Shown: positions 1-8,093, counted from the first letter of the stretch. The stretch: DNA of 53,429 bases from Parvibaculum sp. (GCF_030694575.1 NZ_JAUYUS010000071.1:1-53429), one strand, 5' to 3'. Numbers and translations: made by a program. Notes: generated from the sequence alone by a model not told the origin.

Positions 1-5
1 ATACG

Positions 6-47
6 TTTGCCCCGCAAACCGGGCTTTTGACCGAATTGCGGGGCAAA
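6..47. repeat. 12-bp inverted repeat, possible terminator
   Basis: TTTGCCCCGCAA (6-17) is matched exactly by its complement TTGCGGGGCAAA (36-47) across an 18-nt loop. It lies just beyond the stop of the minus-strand SNF2-type gene, so it could end that operon. No T-run follows on the minus strand, so a classical intrinsic terminator is not shown. Confidence 0.5.
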
Positions 48-83
48 GCTTCTTGTATCAAGGCGTTAGCTCGAAAAACCGGC

Positions 84-1172
84 CTAGCCGATTGATTTGA
101 CGTTCGAATTGTCAGTATCAACATTTACCGTAGTGGCTGGCTCCTGCCCGACGTCTTTCTTTGTCCGGCGCAGGAATGCGTATTGCTCGCGGAGGAACAT
201 CCCAAGCGCGTCGGGGTTCTTCACCACACGCCCCGCCAGCCACTCGACCGTGAATTCAAACCACGTCCCGAGCAGCCCCGGCCGCAGGAATTCAACGATA
301 TGCCAGATTTCGTTGCCGTAATTGTAGATCGGCGTCGCGGTCAGCCCGAGCTTGAAGTCGGCGTATTCGCACAGCGCCCAAGCCGCAGCGCCCTTGGCCG
401 TCGACCGGCCGGTTCGCAACTCCTGAATCTCATCGAACGCGACCAGCTTGAATTGCATCTCCCGGTATGTATCGACCCAACCGGCAATCTGGCTGTACCG
501 GAAGATGTAGACGTCGGCCGGCGGCAGTTTGTAGGGCCGCGTGCCCCTGATTTCGTGGACGCGCAACGTCGTGAATTCGGTCAGAACATCAAACCACTGC
601 CGTTGGAGATGCGTCTTGCAGACGATTGCCGCCGGCAGCGTGCCTGGCGCCAGACAGGCGGCCGCCGTGATGAACGTCTTGCCAAGGCCGACCTCATCGC
701 CGACAAGAAGCCCCTTCGCGCGCATGAGCACTTCGACGGCTTGCGCCTGATAGTGCCGCACCGCCTTACCGGGACGAAGCCCGACATAGGCCGGCATCTC
801 ATGCGACGGCTGCAGGATGCGCTCCATTTCCGCCTGATTGCCCTCAAACGCGAGGCGGCCGCCGTGCAGCGCCTCCCGATCGGCATCGGAGACGGCCAGC
901 GGATAGCGCGCCGTAAACCATTCAATGTCGGCCGCGTGCGCGAGATCGTTCGGCAGGAGAAACGCGCCCGATTGATGCTTCGGGATCCGCGCGAAGATTT
1001 GCTTCAGCCGAATTGCCACGTGGGATTCGAGGTTCGAGACCTCCCATTGGTTTTCAGCCGTCAGACGAAGAGAGCCGTAGGTGCGGGTCACTCGTAAGCC
1101 CACGCATGCCAGAGCTTGATCGGCCCCAAAGAGGCACATGTCCCCCATTTGTTGGACAGATGAAGACGCCAA
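84..1172 (-). CDS. SNF2-type helicase, N-terminal ATPase lobe only
   Basis: The protein (362 aa) matches the first RecA-like lobe of SNF2-type superfamily 2 ATPases, enzymes that translocate on or remodel DNA. Visible motifs are GDEVGLGKT (residues 158-166, Walker A), DEIQ (248-251, the DEAH-box position) and LTATP (278-282, motif III). The chain stops soon after the end of lobe 1, so the second helicase lobe with motifs IV-VI is missing. Two in-frame stops follow in the 20 bases after the coding end, while another minus-strand frame stays open to the window edge, so a frameshift or a separate lobe-2 gene is possible. It is the last visible gene of the leftward operon. Confidence 0.8.
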   Translation of the reverse strand: MASSSVQQMGDMCLFGADQALACVGLRVTRTYGSLRLTAENQWEVSNLESHVAIRLKQIFARIPKHQSGAFLLPNDLAHAADIEWFTARYPLAVSDADREALHGGRLAFEGNQAEMERILQPSHEMPAYVGLRPGKAVRHYQAQAVEVLMRAKGLLVGDEVGLGKTFITAAACLAPGTLPAAIVCKTHLQRQWFDVLTEFTTLRVHEIRGTRPYKLPPADVYIFRYSQIAGWVDTYREMQFKLVAFDEIQELRTGRSTAKGAAAWALCEYADFKLGLTATPIYNYGNEIWHIVEFLRPGLLGTWFEFTVEWLAGRVVKNPDALGMFLREQYAFLRRTKKDVGQEPATTVNVDTDNSNVKSIG

Positions 1173-1245
1173 TAGAGGACATTGATCCGGACCTTCAATT
1201 CGATTCCGACGATCCTCTTCCCGTTATGTCGCCCCCGCGGCCACC

Positions 1246-1665
1246 TCACAGCCACGCCCTCCCGAGCGAAACGTAATAGGCCGGCTTCCCGGCAATCTCG
1301 GCAGGCATCCCCATACTCAGGTTCGTCACAAGCACAATCGCCTGCACAGCGTCGTGTTCCGCGTACCGCTTGAGTTGCCTGAAGATCGACCGCTTGGCCG
1401 CGCCCTTCAGCTTCACCTCGACGGCGATCGCCCCATAGGCGAGGAAGTCGACAATATCGCCGGCGGCCAGCCTGAATTCGCGCTCGAATGGAATTCCAGC
1501 GGCCGTCAGCGCCTCGGCAATGTCCGCCTGCGTCCGCTTCTCATCGGACAGGTCGCAGCGGGCGGCGCGGATAGCGGTCACAACGGCAGTGGAGTCGGCA
1601 CGCTCTTTCGCGCGCTCAGCCATCACGGAGGCCTTCTGTGCCAGCAATTCCATCATGCGACTCAT
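1246..1665 (-). CDS. PD-(D/E)XK nuclease-fold protein
   Basis: A 139-aa protein with a C-terminal half resembling PD-(D/E)XK nucleases: a GDIVDF strand carries the acidic residue and is followed by the AVEVKLKG strand with the E-x-K pair, then a helix with QLKRYAEH. This resembles the VRR-NUC/Holliday-resolvase-like core. The N-terminal 60 residues are helical and charged. It starts 3 bp after the upstream gene stops and sits in the replication operon, so a DNA-processing role is inferred. Whether it is an active endonuclease or a structural relative cannot be judged here. Confidence 0.65.
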   Translation of the reverse strand: MSRMMELLAQKASVMAERAKERADSTAVVTAIRAARCDLSDEKRTQADIAEALTAAGIPFEREFRLAAGDIVDFLAYGAIAVEVKLKGAAKRSIFRQLKRYAEHDAVQAIVLVTNLSMGMPAEIAGKPAYYVSLGRAWL

Positions 1666-1668
1666 CGA

Positions 1669-2010
1669 TCAAGTGCTCCGCTGCTCGTAAGCCAGCTTCA
1701 GGAGCGCCGTGAGACCCGCCATTTCGGCGCTCATCTCCACAATCTCTTCCAGCGCGGCGGCGCGGACGGTCACCAGCGGCCACAACGAAACGCCTTCGGC
1801 ATCCAGATATGTCAGCGCCTCGGTCCCGGTGAATGTGCCGGCCTCGCCCAATTTCCGCGTGTAGCCGTGCGCGCCAGGCCGAAACCAGCCGCCATGCCGC
1901 TTGATAAGGTAGAGGCCATCCGGCCTCACCTTCCGGCGCGCCTTCTGAAGGGACTCGAGTCGCTTCTTGCCCTTCATCTTGTCGGATGCGGCTATCGGTT
2001 TCTGTGTCAT
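1669..2010 (-). CDS. Hypothetical phage protein
   Basis: A 113-aa protein with no function I recognise. It has a basic N-terminus, a central stretch reading YLIKRHGGWFRPGAHGYT followed by an alternating polar/hydrophobic region, and a leucine-rich C-terminal helix. Proteins with a similar W-x-RP-x-x-x-GYT segment are, to my knowledge, common and uncharacterised in phages of Gram-negative bacteria. Its start overlaps the upstream nucleotidase stop by an ATGA, so translation is probably coupled. Confidence 0.6.
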   Translation of the reverse strand: MTQKPIAASDKMKGKKRLESLQKARRKVRPDGLYLIKRHGGWFRPGAHGYTRKLGEAGTFTGTEALTYLDAEGVSLWPLVTVRAAALEEIVEMSAEMAGLTALLKLAYEQRST

Positions 2011-2597
2011 GCGGCGGTGTCCCCATAAGCAACCGCCTTCTCGCCGTGGAGCAGAAATTTGAGCACCCTCAGGCTCGACACGGCAGACAGATGCAGAATC
2101 CCCGTACCGCCAGCGGCAATCCAGTCCGTCACGTTCGACGCGCGGTCATCGACCAGGACTTGCTTCGAACCCGGCAGGTGCCCGACGTAATTCCGCTTCT
2201 TCGACGAATTCGTGCAGATGAAGCGCTCATCCGGAATTGGCCCGAAGTGCTCTTCGATCCACTCCCGCTTCTCGCGCGCGGCCTTCTCGAAACCCGACTC
2301 CCGGCTTGGCGCCGCCGTCAGAATGACCGGCTCGAACGGCGCGCAGAAATCCCAGAGCACTTGGGCATCGTGCATGAGCGGCAGGGTGTTGAAGAACGGT
2401 TGCGCCAGAATGGCGTCGTAAACCTTGTCCTTCAGGACGATTTCATCCGGCGTCATATGCGAGCGGGATTTATTCGTCGTCTGGTTCGGCTCGATGCCGA
2501 GCGCCCGGAGGCCGGCGTCGAAATCGGCGAGAACGCCGTCCATGTCGAGATAGATACGGGGCAAATTACTTCGTCCTTCCGATGCATGGTCATTCAC
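2007..2597 (-). CDS. HAD-family 5'(3')-deoxyribonucleotidase-like phosphatase
   Basis: The 196-aa protein opens with the HAD catalytic motif DMDGVLADFD (residues 18-27), in which D18 would be the phosphorylated nucleophile and D20 the general acid. An ILTAAPS segment fits motif II (the Thr), and a late VLVDDRASN fits the acidic motif IV. The length and the ADFD continuation resemble the NT5C deoxyribonucleotidase-like group that trims deoxynucleotide pools. In a phage replication operon a role in nucleotide balance is likely, but the substrate is not shown by sequence. Confidence 0.75.
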   Translation of the reverse strand: MNDHASEGRSNLPRIYLDMDGVLADFDAGLRALGIEPNQTTNKSRSHMTPDEIVLKDKVYDAILAQPFFNTLPLMHDAQVLWDFCAPFEPVILTAAPSRESGFEKAAREKREWIEEHFGPIPDERFICTNSSKKRNYVGHLPGSKQVLVDDRASNVTDWIAAGGTGILHLSAVSSLRVLKFLLHGEKAVAYGDTAA

Positions 2598-2642
2598 AAT
2601 GACTGGCCGTGAGCGGCACGAAGCCGCAGAAACCTTTGCTTT

Positions 2643-2909
2643 CTATTCGTCGACGTCCGCCGTGCTGGCGGTACTGCCAGCGGTTTCAGGCGCCGGAGAC
2701 CACGTGCGGACAGCCTTGATGTGCCGCTGCAGGTCCACATGAAGTCCAACGGTAGCGTCACGAAATTCCTCGGCCGCTATCGAAAGCGCCTTGAACGGGA
2801 GCCCCACATAGAGGAGATGCAGACACAGAACGGCGAGACGGCGCTTGCCGACCGTCCCGAGACGGCTGGCGGCAGACCGCAGGATCCAACTCGTGAATCT
2901 CCCGATCAT
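2643..2909 (-). CDS. Hypothetical small protein
   Basis: An 88-aa protein of unknown function. It is basic at the N-terminus, has a hydrophobic middle (AVLCLHLLYVGLPF) that may be one buried or membrane-associated helix, and a Ser/Thr/Ala-rich acidic end. The start codon overlaps the stop of the upstream J-domain gene (ATGA), which is the main reason to accept it as real. Confidence 0.5.
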   Translation of the reverse strand: MIGRFTSWILRSAASRLGTVGKRRLAVLCLHLLYVGLPFKALSIAAEEFRDATVGLHVDLQRHIKAVRTWSPAPETAGSTASTADVDE

Positions 2910-3484
2910 GAGGTTTCACCAAGCGCGACCACGTGAGCGGCGTTCAGTTCCGCCATCGACGCTTCCGATCCACCAGGCTTGTCGGGGTGACGCTCTTTCG
3001 CAAGGCGTCGATAAGCGGCGTCGATATCGGCCCGCGTAACCCGACCATCCTGCCCGACGCCGAGAACCTCTTTCCATGTCCGCTTCGCCGGCGCGGGCAG
3101 TGCCACGAACCCCTGAAACGTCGCGCGCACGAGCGCCAACGTCCCGTGACGCAATTCCGTCCGGCGCGCCTCGATAATGTGGTGGATCGCCTGCAGGTTC
3201 GCCTCGACCTTGGAATAGCGGTCGACCGCAAAGCACACAGACATCCCGTCCCACGTAAACCAGACCGCGACGCCGGGGTCATCCGGCCGCTGGGCGCCGA
3301 GCGTCACGTTCGAGGAAATCACCATGCCCTCGATCTTTTTGCCGCTATCGGCCGCGAAGAGCCGGATGCTGCGTTGGACGTTTTCGAGCGCCGACGCCAG
3401 CGAGGTTTTGAACTGCCCCGCCTCGCGAACCGGGCGCCGCGGGAACGTCTCCGGCCATTGGAGCGGATAGGCTTGAGCGATCAT
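2906..3484 (-). CDS. J-domain (DnaJ-like) phage protein
   Basis: The 192-aa protein ends with a J-domain: helix I (TWKEVLGV), helix II (DIDAAYRRLAKE), the HPD loop followed by KPGG, then helix III (MAELNAAHVVAL). J-domains stimulate the ATPase of DnaK. The first 130 residues form a separate domain I do not recognise and lack the Gly/Phe and zinc regions of chromosomal DnaJ. The start at 3484 is chosen because its ATG overlaps the upstream helicase stop (ATGA); a longer reading to 3544 would run into that gene. Position between helicase and nuclease genes suggests recruitment of host DnaK to a phage replication complex. Confidence 0.8.
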   Translation of the reverse strand: MIAQAYPLQWPETFPRRPVREAGQFKTSLASALENVQRSIRLFAADSGKKIEGMVISSNVTLGAQRPDDPGVAVWFTWDGMSVCFAVDRYSKVEANLQAIHHIIEARRTELRHGTLALVRATFQGFVALPAPAKRTWKEVLGVGQDGRVTRADIDAAYRRLAKERHPDKPGGSEASMAELNAAHVVALGETS

Positions 3485-4617
3485 GCTGACCTCTTGAGAA
3501 AAACGAGACGCTTGCTCGCGCGGGTGAGGCCGGTGTACGACCACTTGTGGCGATCCTCGCGAAACGCGCCGCTATCGTCGATCAGGGTGACGTCGTCATA
3601 TTCCGAACCCTGCGCGGAATGGCACGTGAGCACGTTGCCCCAATCGAATTCATTGCAGCCCTTCAGATACGGCGGCTTCTCCGCAGGGCCCTTGAAATGC
3701 TCCTCGAACCGATACGGGTTGGTCCAAAGCTTCAGAGATTTATGCTTGAGATGGTCCATTTGGACGGACAGGTTTACGAACCCGTCAGGCGTTTCAGAGA
3801 CAGGTTCGATCAATTCGCACATGCCGCCATTGAAGATCGCGTGCGCCTTGTTGTTGCGCCGGCAAATCAGGCGCTCGCCAACTTGCGGAAGCGGATCATC
3901 GAACCCGCGAATTCGGCGAATGCGTTGCGTGTAACCCCATCGGACACGGTGAATGCCGCAGATCGCCTGCGTCTCCTCCCGGTAAATCGCCACCTGGGAA
4001 TCGGGATTCAGTATTTCGACGCGGACACCATCGCCATAGTCGCCGACCGGAATAGGCTTCCCCTCGCGCGCCAGCGTGGCGAGATGGATGATCGGGCTAT
4101 CCTCAGCTTGCCGCCAGATTTCCGTCAGAAACACATCCGGCGTCCGGTTGGTGAACGCACCCTGCCCATTGACGGGCGGGAGCTGGCCTGGATCCCCCAT
4201 GACGAGAATCTTCTTGCCGAAGAGGCGCAAATCGTTCGCGTCGGCTTCCGAGATGAACGACACCTCATCGAGCACGATCAGATCGGCGGACGCGGCCGGC
4301 CCGCCCCATGCCAGCGTGTACTTCACCCCGCCGTTCCCGTCTTCTGACGGAATGTAGGTGGCAGAGTGGAACGTCATCGCGTCATCAATGCCCTTGTCGC
4401 GCATGACCTGGGCGGCCTTGCCGGTATAGGCGGCCGAGCAGATCGTCTTGACCTTGCATTTCTCCTGCAGCTCCTCGATCGCCATGCGCGCGACCTCGGA
4501 TTTGCCGACGCCGGCGTAGCCCGCCAGATAGAACACCTGCGAAGTCGACTTGCCGCCCTTGTACCAAGCGACGATTTGGCGAATTGCGGCGGCCTGGGTA
4601 TCTGTGGGCTTCTTCAT
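3481..4617 (-). CDS. RecD/Dda-like superfamily 1B DNA helicase
   Basis: A 378-aa ATPase with Walker A GYAGVGKS (residues 33-40), Walker B VLDEVS (115-120), the MGDPGQLPP motif III (140-148) and a C-terminal HSAQGSEYDDV plus TGLTRA pair (motifs V and VI). This order is that of RecD2 and T4 Dda, 5'-3' helicases that act in phage replication start-up and recombination. It lacks the long N-terminal domains of RecD2, so it is Dda-sized. The ATG at 4617 overlaps the upstream ParB-fold gene stop (ATGA) and fixes the start. Confidence 0.85.
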   Translation of the reverse strand: MKKPTDTQAAAIRQIVAWYKGGKSTSQVFYLAGYAGVGKSEVARMAIEELQEKCKVKTICSAAYTGKAAQVMRDKGIDDAMTFHSATYIPSEDGNGGVKYTLAWGGPAASADLIVLDEVSFISEADANDLRLFGKKILVMGDPGQLPPVNGQGAFTNRTPDVFLTEIWRQAEDSPIIHLATLAREGKPIPVGDYGDGVRVEILNPDSQVAIYREETQAICGIHRVRWGYTQRIRRIRGFDDPLPQVGERLICRRNNKAHAIFNGGMCELIEPVSETPDGFVNLSVQMDHLKHKSLKLWTNPYRFEEHFKGPAEKPPYLKGCNEFDWGNVLTCHSAQGSEYDDVTLIDDSGAFREDRHKWSYTGLTRASKRLVFLKRSA

Positions 4618-5789
4618 GCGGCGGCCTCTTCCGAGACCAAGCACCGCGCCCGCGTGGCAAGCCCCTCAATGCGCGCATCGAATTTGTCGTCCTCGCGCCA
4701 GCGCTCTACGGATTTGACAGCATGGGCGATCGACGTCCGGTCCATCCGGAACAGGACGCCAATGCTCGAAAGACTGCGGCCAATGGCAGTGTGCAGCAGA
4801 TAGAACGCCTGAAACCGCTTGTGGGAAATCAGCGGCTTTCGCGTCTCCGCAGTCAGCTCTTCGGTCGAAAGGTCGACCAAAGCGGCAAGTCCGGAGATCA
4901 GCGCCAATTCCGCCGGCGTATGAGCTTCGACAACCGCCGCGACCTTCGCCGGCGCTATCCGCCTTACCATCTCCGCCTTGAGGAGATCGCGATAGATCAA
5001 GGTTTGCGGTCGACGGTCGACCAGCCGTTCGGCTTCCGCCTGCATGATCAGGGAGTCGTGCCGGATCGAGCCGAGAGCGTCGATGAATGGCCCCTCCTCC
5101 CGAGAAAGGCTGGGGTTTGACACCGCGACTTCGACCGCCCCACGAATGACGGGGGCCGTAATGAGCCCGCCGAAGTCCGCCTTTTTCAATCCGGTCAATG
5201 CGAGCCGCACGGCGCGCGCGCCATGCAATCCGATAAGGCGCCCGATCAGGGCGGCGCACATCGTTTCGCCAGGCTTCCGGTCATTTTGTTGTTTCGGATA
5301 TTTGAGAATCGTAATGCCGGCGGCCGTCACCACTTGGTCAATCTTGAGCGCGTCAGGGTCTCGCGCCGAGATGCCGGCATGGTAAATCTGCATCGGCGTA
5401 ACCTTAGTCACCGATCCGTTGATATGGATAAAGGCGCGAGCCTGCATCGCGCAGTCCGCATCGACCTCTATGCAGGGAACTTCAGGGATACCGCCATGTG
5501 TCAGCACGCCGGTCGACCGATGCTGGCCGTCGATGATCGCGTAATACCATCCGTCGATCGGCGCGACGACTACCGGGGTAAAGCGGCCCCAATCGAAATT
5601 TTCCACGATGTTGCGGATGTTCTTTCGGCCGCGGTCTCCGATTTCGCGCTGATACCGCATATCCACAAGCAGGCGCGCCGGCGGCAACCACAAGAACTTC
5701 GGCGGCGTGCCGAGATTGCTCGAAGGCTCCTCGTCTGGCAAAAGTGGCACGGGCACAAGCGGACGGTAGATCGACGCGTCAAAGCTCAT
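4614..5789 (-). CDS. ParB-fold protein fused to DnaA domain IV-like HTH
   Basis: The 391-aa protein joins two recognisable parts. Residues about 32-130 resemble the ParB/sulfiredoxin-like fold: a WLPPARLLVD strand, YQREI, then IIDGQHR, the ParB signature. Residues about 318-372 resemble the C-terminal DNA-binding domain of DnaA: GRSLSSIGVLFRMDRTSIAH followed by AVKSVERW, matching the helix-turn-helix and signature helix that read DnaA boxes. The middle is helical and unassigned. No AAA+ ATPase domain of DnaA is present. The family role is unknown to me; origin recognition or replication control is inferred from the HTH and the helicase downstream. The start at 5789 overlaps the upstream gene by 11 bp; an in-frame start further upstream (5822) exists. 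Confidence 0.8.
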   Translation of the reverse strand: MSFDASIYRPLVPVPLLPDEEPSSNLGTPPKFLWLPPARLLVDMRYQREIGDRGRKNIRNIVENFDWGRFTPVVVAPIDGWYYAIIDGQHRSTGVLTHGGIPEVPCIEVDADCAMQARAFIHINGSVTKVTPMQIYHAGISARDPDALKIDQVVTAAGITILKYPKQQNDRKPGETMCAALIGRLIGLHGARAVRLALTGLKKADFGGLITAPVIRGAVEVAVSNPSLSREEGPFIDALGSIRHDSLIMQAEAERLVDRRPQTLIYRDLLKAEMVRRIAPAKVAAVVEAHTPAELALISGLAALVDLSTEELTAETRKPLISHKRFQAFYLLHTAIGRSLSSIGVLFRMDRTSIAHAVKSVERWREDDKFDARIEGLATRARCLVSEEAAA

Positions 5790-6192
5790 ATCGCGGCCCC
5801 GACGTCCGCAGGCGCGGGCCATCGCCAGTCCAGTATGTGGCGCCCGCGCGGAATTCCGTCACCACCTCATTCTCCGGATTGAAATCGGAAAGACTGAGCG
5901 CTTCAACGAACGTCACCCCCTCGATATGCGCGCCGGCGCCCCACACAATATCGACGGCTTCGCGATGGAACCCCATGATCGTCCGAAGATCAGCATCGGA
6001 GATGCGACCAGGTTCGACCTCAAACCGAACCGTGCGGTCACGTTCGATAATCGCCGCGTCGGCCGCCGCGAGAAGGGCGGCCCGCAATGTCACGGTGCAG
6101 TCATGGAAGCCGGGCCAGACTTCGCGTTCATTACCGCTCCACAACGCGCTCCCGATCGCTTCAGCAACTCGAACTCGAAGATCATCGTCCAT
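5779..6192 (-). CDS. Hypothetical protein
   Basis: A 137-aa acidic protein of unknown function. It begins with a helical segment rich in Ala and Asp/Glu and ends with a mixed beta-rich region (EVVTEFRAGATYW). The ATG at 6192 is preceded by a GGGGA about 12 nt upstream and is preferred over an earlier in-frame ATG at 6252. It overlaps the ParB-fold gene start by 11 bp, so it belongs to the same transcript. Confidence 0.55.
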   Translation of the reverse strand: MDDDLRVRVAEAIGSALWSGNEREVWPGFHDCTVTLRAALLAAADAAIIERDRTVRFEVEPGRISDADLRTIMGFHREAVDIVWGAGAHIEGVTFVEALSLSDFNPENEVVTEFRAGATYWTGDGPRLRTSGPRYEL

Positions 6193-6280
6193 TTTGTTCC
6201 GTCCCCTTCGTCCACTGACAAGCTTCACTGACAACCTATGGTCACGACCCATTCACATGTCAGTGAATGGCCGTTTACCG

Positions 6281-6487
6281 TCAAAAATCGGCGGAAATGC
6301 TGGAGTTTTCCGCACTGACACTGACTGTCACCGCTGGCGGAAAACTGACGTGCTTGTAGGTCACGCCGCGCTTGATTATGTGTATCGCCACCTTGGACAC
6401 ACCGAATTCATGCGCAATTGCCTTGAGCGACCGTGTATCATTCCTGATACGGATGATTTGATCGTCTCTGAAAAGTCTCTTCGCCAT
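6281..6487 (-). CDS. Small helix-turn-helix protein
   Basis: A 68-aa protein with one helix-turn-helix: DDQIIRIRND is followed by SLKAIAHEFGVSKVAIHII, the usual spacing of a recognition helix, then KRGVTYKHV. Small proteins of this type occur in phages, and similar repeats are found beside HNH endonucleases, but no nuclease is fused here. The start at 6487 has a good AGGAG ribosome site 5 nt upstream. It overlaps the end of the upstream metallopeptidase gene by 50 bp. A regulatory role in the leftward operon is possible but unshown. Confidence 0.65.
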   Translation of the reverse strand: MAKRLFRDDQIIRIRNDTRSLKAIAHEFGVSKVAIHIIKRGVTYKHVSFPPAVTVSVSAENSSISADF

Positions 6488-7094
6488 ACGGCTCTCCTGT
6501 GGGCGCTGGAGCACGCTCGCGTGTCCGGGCCTCTATGTGAGGGAAATTTTCTCCATGCCCCTCCAGCAACGCGCTGTGAGGCTTCTGCGAGGGATTCACC
6601 GCGTCGAGGAAACTCTGCACATCGCCCTTCCATGCGCCGTAGCGCGAGACGACTGCGTTGAACTCCTCCAGATCGTGCGGAACGATGCATGTGATCGGGC
6701 GCCCGGTCTCACGATGGAAGCGGGGCGAGCCGAATTGATCCTTGGCATGGCCGGCATGCTTGGCCTCGTGGAATAGCAATGCCTCGCGCGTGATAGGGTT
6801 TGCCTCTTCCCAGAAATCCGCATTGAGGGTGATCAGGAAATCCGGGAAATAGCCGATCCAGTCCTCAAGCATGTGCTCGAACAGCGGGCGGAGTTTTCCG
6901 CTTACGGTTGGGATGCTGCAGGTGCCGAGAATTCCGCGCCCGCCCTCGTTCCATTCACCGGTGCGGATGAGGATTGCGAGGGTGACGTCGGAATCGAGCA
7001 ATTCCTTCAGCTCGACCATCTCCGGGTATGCGAGAATTCGCCGAAGGATTTCCCAGGGCCCGGCATCGTCTTCGATTTCAGCAATGGTGAACAT
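6438..7094 (-). CDS. Putative phage metallopeptidase
   Basis: The 218-aa protein has a zincin motif HEAKH (H109, E110, H113) within LLFHEAKHAGHAKDQFG, followed about 30 residues later by HDLEEFNAVVSRYG, which could supply the third ligand. This arrangement resembles the family described as putative phage metallopeptidases. Its natural substrate is not known. The C-terminal 50 residues are polar and probably disordered. The start overlaps the stop of the upstream zinc-ribbon gene by one base (TGATG), so translation is likely coupled. Confidence 0.7.
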   Translation of the reverse strand: MFTIAEIEDDAGPWEILRRILAYPEMVELKELLDSDVTLAILIRTGEWNEGGRGILGTCSIPTVSGKLRPLFEHMLEDWIGYFPDFLITLNADFWEEANPITREALLFHEAKHAGHAKDQFGSPRFHRETGRPITCIVPHDLEEFNAVVSRYGAWKGDVQSFLDAVNPSQKPHSALLEGHGENFPHIEARTRERAPAPTGEPYGEETFQRRSNHPYQE

Positions 7095-7399
7095 CAGTCG
7101 ACCTCGCGCGCGATGATTTGGGCGGGCACTTCTGGCGTTGGGTTGGGGTTAACCACGCATCGGATTCCCGCATCGCGGAAGTCGTGCCGTCCCATGCCTG
7201 GAACCTGTAGTCCGCAGCAGCAGATGGACCGAACGATTCGCATTCCACTGATGCCGCAATTCGAGCAGACGAATTCACGTTGTCCGTCGACGCTGCTCAT
7301 GAGGACGCGGCCGAGACAAACCCTGCAGACGTGATCGGTAATTGCGAATTGACCGGTATCTCGGGCGGGGGTGCTGGGTTTGGCTTGCGTATCGGTCAA
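7094..7399 (-). CDS. Small zinc-ribbon protein, TTG start
   Basis: A 101-aa protein with a four-cysteine ribbon: C25-x2-C28 in HVCRVCLGR and C45-x2-C48 in FVCSNCG, plus a second Cys cluster (ICCCG). The first methionine-free open stretch runs into the upstream gene, so the likely start is the TTG at 7399, which overlaps the upstream TGA (TTGA) and has AAGGA about 10 nt before it. Zinc ribbons of this kind bind nucleic acid or protein partners; no more specific function is visible. Its stop overlaps the metallopeptidase start. Confidence 0.65.
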   Translation of the reverse strand: MTDTQAKPSTPARDTGQFAITDHVCRVCLGRVLMSSVDGQREFVCSNCGISGMRIVRSICCCGLQVPGMGRHDFRDAGIRCVVNPNPTPEVPAQIIAREVD

Positions 7400-7962
7400 A
7401 ACAGCCGTCCTTGCCGAAGCTGATACGAGCCGAGGAACGCGAAGGCGATGTTGCCGCGGGTGGCGCGAAGGATGGAGACCATCGGTTCCATGAGATCGCG
7501 CGCAAGATTTGTGCTGTAGCGTTGGGCTCTTCCATCGATCATGTAGCTGACGCTGATGGGATAGAGCGGGCCGAGTTTGACGGGAGCTGTGCCCTTGGCA
7601 TTCTTGCCGGCCATGAATTCGCGCTCCCGATTGTAGCAGGAGACGCATCGCGTTCCGTTGATCATGCGGGTGGTGCCGCGCCGGCAACGAGGGCAGATCA
7701 TTGATCCGAAGAGGCGGGAGGTTGCGGTTACGACCTCGCCTGCGTGAGCGGCTCCGATCGGGCAGAGGCGGCAGACTTCCAGCCGTTCGGCTTTCAATCC
7801 TTCGGCAGTCTGCGCTTCGCGCCACATATGGGCGCATGCTGGAGAGGAGATGGTTGCCTTCCGGACGGAGCACCTGAAATAGGGCTTGTCGCTTCCCGGC
7901 ATGTCGAAGTAGTCGACGCCTATGGCAGTGGGCTGGGCTTGTACTGAGTCTGGATTATTCAT
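7396..7962 (-). CDS. Cysteine-rich zinc-binding phage protein
   Basis: The 188-aa protein carries two sets of four cysteines: C31, C43, C64, C67 and C90, C93, C106, C109, the second reading ICPRCRRG and RCVSCYNRE like a zinc ribbon. The C-terminal 80 residues have no Cys and include YMIDGRAQRYSTN. It is the first gene of the leftward operon, next to the large regulatory gap, which is where phages often place regulators; that is the only hint of function. Related zinc-finger proteins in alphaproteobacterial prophages are uncharacterised as far as I know. Confidence 0.65.
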   Translation of the reverse strand: MNNPDSVQAQPTAIGVDYFDMPGSDKPYFRCSVRKATISSPACAHMWREAQTAEGLKAERLEVCRLCPIGAAHAGEVVTATSRLFGSMICPRCRRGTTRMINGTRCVSCYNREREFMAGKNAKGTAPVKLGPLYPISVSYMIDGRAQRYSTNLARDLMEPMVSILRATRGNIAFAFLGSYQLRQGRLF

Positions 7963-8093
7963 TTCGCCCCGCCTTCGTCCCTTGGGAAAAACTCGCGGCA
8001 GGCCAGCGGGACGAACGCCAGGCTTTTCGGGTGCCCCCTAGCCGCGAGCCCACATAAGGACACAACCAGTAATCGCAAAGCAATACGACAACG

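Noticed and set aside
183-1097. 304-aa plus-strand frame opposite the SNF2-type gene
   Set aside because: The minus-strand product has ordered helicase motifs; the plus frame is its shadow.
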